Shown piece after piece: positions 55,529 through 64,000 of a stretch of DNA of 64,000 nt (position 1 is the first letter of the stretch; every line of letters starts with the position of its first letter). Location of the stretch: contig NC_063069.1 of the NCBI RefSeq assembly GCF_022605165.1, forward strand, positions 5,270,001 to 5,334,000, in the 5' to 3' direction. The notes under the pieces were generated by a model. The model was not told the DNA's origin. It made no database searches and saw nothing but the letters and a program-made list of their open reading frames with translations. The translations under genes were made by a program, and so were the position numbers. This stretch comes from Purpureocillium takamizusanense. Lineage: Eukaryota > Ascomycota > Sordariomycetes > Hypocreales > Ophiocordycipitaceae.

Positions 55529-56785
55529 ATGCAGACCTTTGGTGCATTCCTCGTGTCACTAGTGGCATTGAGCGGGCTCGTTGCCGCTCGTCCCACGAAC
55601 CCAACAGGCATCTTCTCCATCACCACAACACATAACCGTCACTTCAAGCCCAGCGGGCCTCTTGCGCTCGCCAAGGCTTATCGCAAATTTAACAAGCCGC
55701 TTCCTAAGACGCTTGCAAACGCTATCGGCCGTCTCAGCAGGAGACAGGACACTGGCTCCGTGGTCACAAAGCCCCAAGAGTCTGATGTCGAGTATCTGTC
55801 GGCTGTGCAGATTGGAACGCCTGCGCAGACCGTGTACCTTGACTTCGATACCGGCTCGAGCGATCTTTGGGTGTTTAGCTCCGAGACTCAGGCAAACCAG
55901 GTCAAGGGCCAGGCCGTTTACAAGCCCCATAAGAGTTCATCCGCAAAGAAGCTCACAGGAGCATCGTGGAGCATCGAATATGGAGATCACAGCAGCTCCA
56001 ATGGCGACGTCTGGACTGATATTGTCTCTATCGGCGGCCTGAGTGTAAAGAACATGGCTGTTGAGAATGCCAAGAAGGTATCTCAGCAGTTTAGCGACAA
56101 CGCAGCCTGTTCTGGCCTGCTCGGTTTGGGCTTTAGCAACCTCAATACTGTCCGCCCTACTCAACAAAAGACCTTTTTCGACATGGCCATGCCGAATCTG
56201 AAGGAGCCTCTGTTCACCGCCAACTTGAAACACAAGGCCGGTACGTTGTCCTGATCTGATGAAAGCTGACCGTTTACTGATTGTCCCATAGATGGAACGT
56301 ATAACTTTGGATACATTGATGGCTCGGAGCACTCAGGGCCTATTGTTTACACCAACGTCGACAGTAGCCAGGGGGGGTGGACTTTCACCTCGCCTGGCTA
56401 TGCCGTTGGAGATGACGAACTGAACTCTGAGTCCATGACTGGCATCGCCGATACCGGCACCACGCTTCTCCTGTTGCCAGACGACGTCGTGACGGCCTAC
56501 TACAACAAGATCCAGGGTTCCAGCTTTGACAATAACAACGGCGGCTACGTCTTTCCTTGCAAAGCGACCCCGCCTGACTTTAAGTTTGGCGTGGAGGACT
56601 CGTCTATAAAGATTCCTGGCAGCTATCTCAGCTTCGCTCCCGTGGATGAGTCCGGCGAGTCTTGCTTCGGTGGGCTGCAGAGCAGTTCGGGGATCGGAGT
56701 TAACATTTTTGGCGATGTTGCATTGAAGGCGGCTTTGGTCGTTTTCGATGGGGGGAACAACCAGCTGGGCTGGGCTCAAAAGTAG
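55529..56785 (+). CDS. secreted pepsin-type aspartic protease
   Basis: Exons 55529-56240 and 56292-56785 give 401 residues. A signal peptide (about 1-20) and a propeptide ending near SRRQ (residues 71-73) precede the mature enzyme. Both catalytic motifs are present: DTGSSD with Asp 107 and ADTGTT with Asp 291. WSIEYGDHSSSNGDV is the flap region, and GLLGLGFS and LGDV-like NIFGDVAL are further family marks. The pattern is that of the endothiapepsin/penicillopepsin group (MEROPS A1), active at acid pH outside the cell. The only intron, 51 bp, splits KA-DGTYNFGYID. There is no GPI-anchor signal, so it is freely secreted. Related enzymes digest substrate or host proteins. Confidence 0.93.
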
Positions 56786-59700
56786 ATGTCGTCACGGCAA
56801 AGGTGTGAGCAAAGGTCTTTAGTGGTCACATGGTTCAAGTCGCTCTGTGTTGATCCCTGTAGTGCCTGTTGAAGGTGCGGATCGGAACTGCTGCCGCAGA
56901 GTCGGCCAGGATGCGATGCAGCTGATCGTCGGCGACGATAGGAATTGATACTCTTGCCCCATTTCAAGCTTGTCATGATATGAAATTCGTATGACCGCCC
57001 GGCAATCATACGAGAGATTTGCAGGCTAGATTATTTCCCACCTCGGAGACTCCGAAAGTAAACACGAGCGTCGACTAAGAGCTGCCGCTGCCCAGTGTGT
57101 ATGCGGACTGGCGTCTCGTGTGACATGGAACCATCCCCGCGATGTGGGGTCAGCCACATGGAGTCGTCGGAGCCCAACAATTTTCTGACGAGGCATCGGA
57201 AGGAGCGGGTCCATCTGATCGTTCAAGATCTGCTGATCCTTCGAAATCCGCTGCATGAACGCCGAGCCCATCCTTCGGGGGCCAGAGGCTAACATGGTTC
57301 AAGTCGAGTGTAAGCCGCGGGTCTTTTGCAAAGCATTAGGAACTGCTCGGTTGGTGAAGCAGTTGTCCAAAAAGAACATGTGCGTTTCGTCCCTTATGGT
57401 CTAGAACTGAATTGGCATCTTGATATTGGACCTCTGGACCTCATTCGCAAATGATGCAACGACGTAAAATACTCCCCTTAAATGCGGCACGCCTAATGCA
57501 CTGTGCCAGTGTGCGTAATTGTAGTTCTTATAAGCGTTGTGTCAAATTGATGTCGCAGCAAAGGGAAGGATGTCGTGTGATGTGTGGTGGTTAGAGCACC
57601 CATCACTCCACCCCATGTCGACAGGGAGGAGCGGTTCTCACCCCACCGCGCCTCGAGTTTCCGAGGATAGATCCAAAGATAGAACCCCAAGCCAAGTCCA
57701 ATCGGTTTGGATGATAGCGACAGAAAAGTTTATGCCGATAGCCGGCTACAATGAAGCAAGCAGGAGTCCACGGGAGGCAATTGCCTACATGTAGACCGCG
57801 TCGGCCGGTACAGGGTGCACCTCGTTACATGAAGTCGTTTGCTCGACACATTCATGCTCGTCATGGATATTTCACGTTGCCCCGCGGCAATTGATGAGTG
57901 GATGCGGCCATACAGCGCAATAGTTCGCGTGATTATTATAGCACCCTTGCCGTGAACACCAACGTTATTTCATACGAACTACTCTGGGGGTCATGCGTCC
58001 TCCAGGCAACATTGAAAGCTTCAACGTTGCTTGCCTCATCATTAGACTGCCATTGACGATGAACCCTTCCCATCGTTGTCGCATCACCTTGCAGAAAAGA
58101 ATTGTAGTCATTCTGACGCACGCGCTGCCAAGCTAATCTTAGCGGGGCTCGTGTGGAACAAGGCCCGACGATGCTGGCCACATCGTATAGACAATAGGAT
58201 GTGGGTAGGAAAAGGTGCCAAAGACCTACGGCATGCCTCACCGAACAAGCAGGGTTCCTGAGCCTGCAGGCTCGCTTGTCCACAGTAGCGCTGGCGCAAA
58301 CTACCCAAGGTTTAGGGCTGCCGCCCGCCGCGGGCTCCGACATCGCCAGCGCCTGCCAAGGGCTGATGTCTTTACGATGGATGGACCACGATGCCATTGC
58401 GCTAGCTCATCATCGCTCACTAGGCCCTCACCAAAGTCTCGGGCTGCTTCTCAAGCCACACTTTAAAAGGGGGAGCTAGCTGCCCTTGCGCATTCCTCCT
58501 CAGGCTTTTGTTTCCATCCGCGTCTCTGTTGAAGATGGCCCTCGGGAGACCCACCGATCAACCGTGTTGCGGTCAGGAAACGATAGAAAGTCTTCAGGCC
58601 ACCCCGGAGAGAGTTGTGCAGCTACGTAATACGTACAGAATGTCAACTTACTAGACAGCAAGTAGCGGATGCCAAGGCGGCTCCCGGGGCCCGGGTATCC
58701 CAAGCCACAGCGCAACTAGGCCGCTCGGTCGCTTTCCGGCCGCTACGGGAGGAGCAAGTGGCGGCAGAGAATCGTGATGGCGGGAGGCGCGCGGGCCCGC
58801 ATGTACGAATAGGACGTAGGAAAGGGGCGAGCGTCCCGCGTGGTCCGGGGCAGTCAAAACGCGATTGATGATGGTGCGATTGACGGCGCGCTTTAACTTC
58901 AATTGATGGGTACGGGGAACCATCTCGGCGAGGCTTCCACGAACGTGTCTGAGCACCGTCCAGTATGCTTATTTCACGTAGCGCAAGTATCTGTCTCGGC
59001 CCTGTGCTCGCAGGGAGATGGATGCCGGGGTCAGACTCTCTCACTCTACATTCGTCGACTCCGAGACTTGAAACTCCATTCCTCCCGACTCAACACCACT
59101 TCATTGTCACGCGGACGAACCAGGCTCAGAGGCACGCCCGCCCTCATGCCTCGCAACGGTGACTGGACCATCCAACGGCTTGACAGTGCGCCGCCATCTG
59201 GCTGGTCGGACTGTCCTTCTACGTATTAACCTATCGATTTTATGCCTTGCTTGGCCTTTCGATGTGGTTACACGCAGGCATCTGGAATTGAGAAACTACC
59301 GGCGCCACTGGTTCAGACGCGCACCAACCCCCTTCAACGAGAGAAGGCACCAACCACCCTTGGTACTTTGTCACGCGGTCCCAGGAACCGCACACAAAGT
59401 AGAATGGTTTTTGATTAAACGGGAAATTCAGCTCAAAAATGCGACCGTTGGACCCTCATACTGGTTCTGCATGTTGGTTGCTCATCAGCCGCCAAACCCA
59501 TCCGGATGGGAAGCCACGAGGAATCTCGTCAGGGGCCAGGCACGCCAACGCACAATCGCGTATGCCGGCCCAGCCCAGGAGATAGGCAGGCGGGAGGGCG
59601 CTTGACTCGAGGGCCAGAGCCACGCAAAACACAACCCAGAAGGGGAGGCCACCACGATCGGCACCCCATGCCCGTTTACAATGGACTATTGGGCACAGCT

Positions 59701-60870
59701 GGCAGCCGGCCGGCTGGGGACATATCATATGGGGCTGGCTGGACTGCGTGACCACTTGCCCGACCTGACTAGCCCTGGAGGGCGTCATCTCATTATCGAG
59801 GACTGCAAGTGCCACTCCGTAACTCAATATACGTACAGTATAGGAAGCAGAGCAAAGTGGCACCATCGGTGGTTGGGGGAGGAGGGTTGGTTGACATGCG
59901 TACTAAGTTAGCACCCAGCAGCCGTCGGGTATCCAATGCTATGAACCAAGTACCGCGAGAAAGGAACGCCCTAGCGGCGCAGAGTTTAAGCCCCAAGCGG
60001 GCCCGTCGATCAAGGTTTCCAATTGACAAGTGGATTTTTGGCTCTTAGGTGCGCCGCACCCGGCAGTCCCTGGGGAGCCCTCATCAGTGACACTTGATGT
60101 CTCACTTCCGCTCTCGGCTCGTGCCAGACGCAGATTCCACTGCTGGAGGGCCAAGTAGTGGTGAACGCCCCCCGCGTCGCGCACACGTTCATGTCATCGA
60201 GGCTAGGGCTAGCTCGCATGCTCGCATCAACGGCGCGCGTGCGCGCGCGCGCGCGATGGAGGAGCAGGAGGAGAAGGAGGAGCAGACTATGACGAGCATT
60301 TCTGGCAATTCCTCGTATTGCTCCGCCGGGACCGGTACGTAGTACATAGCCCCTGGCACGCGACACAGCACCCGCCTTGGTCTAGTCGTGGATGCCATCC
60401 CATAGTCTCCTCCCTCCCTCCCTACCCCCCCAGCTGTCAACTCCGTTTCAACGGACGCAAATGTGCGGTGGCCCTACACGGTGCCACGGAGCAGCCTGGA
60501 CGCTGGGCTAGGATGGGCTGGGCTGGGTTGAGTGAGTCCACACTATCTTCCGACTTGGCCATATGCGTCTTCTCCTCCGCCTCCTCCTTCGCGTCTCGGT
60601 ACATGGACTCCGTTGTCTGCACACTCTTATTTAGGTACTCGGTGACCCATCCCTGCTCCGTAGCCGCATCTTGGTCTTTTTGTCTCTCTCTCTCTTGCCC
60701 GCTCCTTTGTTGTGCTCGCGTGGGTTATGGCTGAGGGTGCTGTTTTCGTGTTGCTATAACACCGAGATCAAGGACCTCTCACGGCCCTCCCCTTCACCGA
60801 ACTCCCACTTCCCGTGCTTGATCTCACCGGCGGTCCGCTTCAACACCCGGCCGCCCCCCCCCCCCTTGCG
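56786..60870. other. gene-poor region before the sulfatase-like gene
   Basis: About 4.1 kb with no gene I can support. Open frames up to 153 codons occur on both strands but lack ATG-led, domain-bearing or compositionally steady sequence. It includes an alternating GC tract at 60233-60255, CT-rich runs near 60400-60710 and a C run at 60854-60865. The last part is probably a long leader for the gene at 60871. Confidence 0.5.
60233..60255. repeat. alternating purine-pyrimidine (GC) tract
   Basis: Twenty-three bases of near-perfect GC alternation with one GT step. Such tracts can adopt Z-DNA under supercoiling; about 615 bp upstream of the sulfatase-like gene. Confidence 0.7.
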
Positions 60871-63423
60871 ATGGGGCCGACACGCATTGTCAGCGCAGCG
60901 GCCTCCGTGCCATTCGCTATCCGGAGGTTCATGCTCGCCATATTACCGCGTCTCATCAACCGTCGCTTCGCCTTTGCGCTCGCCGCCGTCGCGATCCTCG
61001 TCTCCAAAGTAACCCACGTTTACTTCCACCTCGATGCCATCCCGAGCCGAGACCTCGTACGATGGGGGAGCTCCTTTTTCATCCAAGATACCCTCGCTCT
61101 AATACTTCTCCGCGTGTTCATCGACGGTCAAGCTGTTGCATCGATCGCGGCGTCATTCTTCATCAGCTTCGTGGTGCTCTTGGCATTCATCAGTCTCACC
61201 TTTGCCACCACCGCGGGTTCGGAGCTTCAGTGGCGCAATGTCACCCTGGCCGGTGACTCGTCTTCGTGGGGGATGATGGTGACTGGGCTGGTGTCCGCTG
61301 CTCTCGTCCTTGCGGGCTTGCTGGTGCTGGCTGCCGTCTTCCAAGCCGTGTTCTATACCGCCGCTGGGATCGCACTTGATATGTTCAAGTGGCTGGGATC
61401 GCTTCTTTTCAGCAGATGCTCGACCAACCCCGTGGAAATCCCCTCGACGCCCGAGTACAAATACCTACCTCAGAAAGACCTTGAGAGTTCGGCCGAGTAC
61501 CTCGACCAGCCTGATGATGGTTGGGAGAGCAGCTCTCAGGATGCAACTCTAGGGCCCGCGAGATCTCCGCGGTTGCTGTACGTCATTGTCGGCGTTGGCA
61601 TCTTCGCGCAAATCTTTACGACCCTCCTACGCCCAGACGACAGCTCGCTCGTCTACTTATCGTGGACACTACCGCTCATGCCATTTGTCGACTTTGCTCA
61701 CTCGTCGTCCTCGCTGTCCAGCCTCCTGGCGTCGTCAAGCAATGTCAATGGCACGTTGGACAATGCCACGGCTTTGGCCAAGCCCATTCAGTTCCCTTGG
61801 TTGCCCAAGGACACGCCTCTGAAAGGGTTTGAGGATTGGTATACAGAGGGAAGCGAACATTATTCGGCGCAAGAGGACCCGCTCAAGATCTCCAACCTCG
61901 ACGACCCGCTTCTCCCGGCACTCCGCGATATCAACCTTGGCGATGTGCCAATCCGCCATGTCATGTTGATTAAGCTGGAGAGCACCAGAAAGGACGTGTT
62001 TCCGATCAAGAAAGGCGGGATGCCTTATACGCGTCTCGCTGGCTCACATAAGAACAAGACAATGCCGGAGGCCGCGCACAGACTCCTCGCGAACCTCACT
62101 CCTGCCGCCAAATTCCTCACCGGCGACCACGACGACGGCTTCGAGGGCAACGACACCAAGCCCGAGCCGAGTAAGAGGCGAGGAGGTATAAATGCCAACA
62201 ACGCCTTTACAACAAGCACATATACTTTGAAGAGTCTGGCAGGCACGCTTTGTGGATTGAGTCCTCTCGTGGCCGATTTCAACCTTGAGCATGCCCACCA
62301 CGTTTATCAACCTTGCCTACCGCATATCTTTGGCGCTTTCAATAGCTTAGATCACTCTCGAGACCCGAAAGCTAAGAGCGGTGCCTTTACTCCCTATAAA
62401 TGGCGGTCGAGCTTTATGCAATCCGTCACTTTCCGCTACGATAAGCAGGACAAGCTCATGCCCAAGCTAGGCTACGCGGACGAGAACCTTCTTGACTGGT
62501 GGTATCTCAAAGGCACGCCCAAGTTCGGCCCCGTCAACATTTCGGACGTCAACTACTATGGCATGCCTGAAGTGGCTATTGAGGACTATATCCGCGATGC
62601 CTTTGATGAGGCGAAAAAGAATAATGAACGGGTTTTTCTATCTCATCTGACAAGCACGACGCATCACGCTTTTGGAATCCCAGAGGAAGAGGAATACGTG
62701 TCCCTAACTGAAGACAAAGATCTGAACGACTTGTCTCACTATCTCAACGCGGTCGGGTACGTGGACCGATGGTTACAGAAGATTCTCGGTATTCTCGATG
62801 AGAAAGGTGTTGCCAACGAGACGCTTTTGGTATTGGTGGGCGACCATGGCCTTTCAATCGCCGAAAGAGGCACCATCACTCCATACAGCAACCCGCACGT
62901 CGCCAACTACCACGTCCCCCTCGTTCTATCGCATCCGAAGCTGCCGCAGATCAATATCGATGACGCAGTCCACTCCAGCCAGATACTTCCAACGATCCTC
63001 GACCTCCTCGTCGAAACCGGGTCACTATCAAAGTCGGACACCAAGGCAGCCCGCGACCTGGCCCGCAATTACGAGGGCCAATCCCTGCTCCGCCCGCTGC
63101 GCAAGTATTCCGAACGCAACTCCCAGGGGGCGTGGCAGATCACGGTCATGAACCCGGGCGGCTCAACGTTGGCCGTTCGCGATGCTCGCCAACCAGACTG
63201 GAGGCTCATCGTTCCCGTGTTCGGAAACTACGAGTGGCGGTTTACCGACCTAGCCGATGACCCGCACGAGGAGCACCCGATTTCCTCATTTGATCTGAAA
63301 GCGCTCATGCGCGTTCTGGGAAGCGAAAACGGGACCGACACGTCCCGGTGGGTAGAGGAAGCCGCTGTGGTTACACGGTGGTGGGCCGACGAGAATTACA
63401 AGAGGTGGCGGTTCCATGCGTAG
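60871..63423 (+). CDS. membrane sulfatase / LTA-synthase-like protein
   Basis: A single exon of 850 residues. Several membrane helices fill about residues 25-190, with a further one near 232-250, then a soluble alkaline-phosphatase-fold domain. RHVMLIKLESTRKDVFP (Thr about 371) resembles the nucleophile segment of lipoteichoic acid synthase-like enzymes, and LVLVGDHGLSIAE (about 652-664) holds metal-binding Asp and His. STTHHAFGIPEEEEY, between them, also fits. Classical arylsulfatases use CxPxR instead, which is absent. Bacterial relatives transfer phosphoglycerol or phosphoethanolamine to membrane polymers; fungal members are poorly characterised, so a role in surface glycan or glycolipid modification is inference. 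The open frame reaches back to 60814, but 60871 is the first convincing ATG; 12 C lie six bases before it. Confidence 0.85.
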   Translation: MGPTRIVSAAASVPFAIRRFMLAILPRLINRRFAFALAAVAILVSKVTHVYFHLDAIPSRDLVRWGSSFFIQDTLALILLRVFIDGQAVASIAASFFISFVVLLAFISLTFATTAGSELQWRNVTLAGDSSSWGMMVTGLVSAALVLAGLLVLAAVFQAVFYTAAGIALDMFKWLGSLLFSRCSTNPVEIPSTPEYKYLPQKDLESSAEYLDQPDDGWESSSQDATLGPARSPRLLYVIVGVGIFAQIFTTLLRPDDSSLVYLSWTLPLMPFVDFAHSSSSLSSLLASSSNVNGTLDNATALAKPIQFPWLPKDTPLKGFEDWYTEGSEHYSAQEDPLKISNLDDPLLPALRDINLGDVPIRHVMLIKLESTRKDVFPIKKGGMPYTRLAGSHKNKTMPEAAHRLLANLTPAAKFLTGDHDDGFEGNDTKPEPSKRRGGINANNAFTTSTYTLKSLAGTLCGLSPLVADFNLEHAHHVYQPCLPHIFGAFNSLDHSRDPKAKSGAFTPYKWRSSFMQSVTFRYDKQDKLMPKLGYADENLLDWWYLKGTPKFGPVNISDVNYYGMPEVAIEDYIRDAFDEAKKNNERVFLSHLTSTTHHAFGIPEEEEYVSLTEDKDLNDLSHYLNAVGYVDRWLQKILGILDEKGVANETLLVLVGDHGLSIAERGTITPYSNPHVANYHVPLVLSHPKLPQINIDDAVHSSQILPTILDLLVETGSLSKSDTKAARDLARNYEGQSLLRPLRKYSERNSQGAWQITVMNPGGSTLAVRDARQPDWRLIVPVFGNYEWRFTDLADDPHEEHPISSFDLKALMRVLGSENGTDTSRWVEEAAVVTRWWADENYKRWRFHA

Positions 63424-64000
63424 ACGACGATCGCAACGCTGATGACATGGGGCGCCTCAACGCTGCAGACTGGAGTTCAGGAGCCGTGGTTATTTGTACA
63501 AAGGCGCTTGGCCTGCTGTATTGACAACATCCCATTAATATATTTCCAACAACATACCTGATCTCCCTGCAACTGCGCCCTTGCCGACGTTCAGTGCTAC
63601 TAATCGTGTTTCGTGCCTTCAACGTGTGGCGCAGAGGCGAGTCAGCAAGGCGGGTCCTGTGAAACTCACTCGGTGGTGACTGGCGGAGTTGCCTCTCGAA
63701 TCTGATACTAACCTGCTACAGCGAGATGTTGAATAACATAGCCGATGTGTACAGTATACACTCAATGTAGACATGCATATCTCGCAAGACAGCACGGCCG
63801 CAACTCGCAATCCTCTCCCAGCCTCTATATCGCGCAGCACATTGTGTATGTACCTTTTACTTCTGCCAAAAATGGCCTTCTGGCGTCGCCAACAGCTTGC
63901 AAGGGGTCGTTCGCACCTTCGCTACTTTCAACTCCTACCGATCCCTTGGGGCGCAGCAATTGGAGCTTGTATCAGGATCTGCGCTCGTTCCGCACGGCAA
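63424..64000. other. 3-prime flank of the sulfatase-like gene
   Basis: No gene is visible in the last 577 bases. A TTAATATATT stretch at about 63534-63543 is a plausible polyadenylation-region signal. Confidence 0.5.

Noticed and set aside
57936..58397. 153-codon minus-strand frame
   Set aside because: No motif, unbalanced composition, several rival frames over the same bases.

Overview
The window is nuclear DNA of a filamentous ascomycete. Genes are split by short introns (about 50-120 bp, GT...AG, several with a CTAAC-type branch point) and lie on both strands without operons. The protein set is typical of Pezizomycotina: Zn2Cys6 regulators, a LysM effector, NCS1, Dal5-like and sugar MFS transporters, an ArAE/DUF2421 protein and a fungal sulfatase-like membrane protein. 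A Sordariomycete, perhaps Hypocreales, is my guess; the sequence alone does not fix the species.

Layout. 0.2-2.5 kb: a doubtful small frameshifted gene, then a secreted four-LysM protein. 3.8-6.6 kb: a sulfite-oxidase-type molybdoenzyme and a zinc-ribbon protein. 8.1-11.8 kb: an alpha-glucoside-type sugar transporter, tail to tail with an unrecognised 522-aa protein. 13.4-21.1 kb: a Zn2Cys6 factor, divergent from an NCS1 nucleobase/allantoin-type permease that carries an in-frame TAG, then a secreted tannase/feruloyl esterase. 22.9-30.9 kb: a sulfotransferase-like P-loop protein, a Baeyer-Villiger-type monooxygenase, a class II aldolase/adducin-like protein divergent from it, and a Dal5-type MFS transporter; the last three could form a small catabolic group. 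34.1 kb: a small secreted protein with a Lys/Gly-rich tail. 35.7-41.5 kb: a SET protein, an Mpv17/PMP22 protein, and a triose-phosphate/nucleotide-sugar-type transporter with a proposed 6-nt micro-exon. 41.5-43.9 kb: a second Zn2Cys6 factor. 45.2-50.2 kb: an NDH2/AIF-type oxidoreductase and an ArAE-type membrane protein. 51.0-56.8 kb: a GH27 alpha-galactosidase with a proposed 10-nt micro-exon, a six-cysteine small secreted protein and a pepsin-type protease. 60.9-63.4 kb: a membrane sulfatase/LTA-synthase-like protein.

Much of the window is secreted or transport machinery for foraging on plant, fungal or insect material: chitin-binding LysM, tannase, alpha-galactosidase, aspartic protease, small secreted proteins and sugar/nucleobase uptake. 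Housekeeping-type genes (sulfite oxidase, Mpv17, sugar-phosphate transporter, NDH2-like) are mixed in. Gene-poor stretches at 30.9-34.1 kb and 56.8-60.9 kb hold no gene I can support. Exon borders were read by eye from splice consensus, frame continuity and family similarity; in every multi-exon model without a defect the joined exons sum to a multiple of three. No CRISPR array, intact transposon, rRNA or tRNA was recognised.
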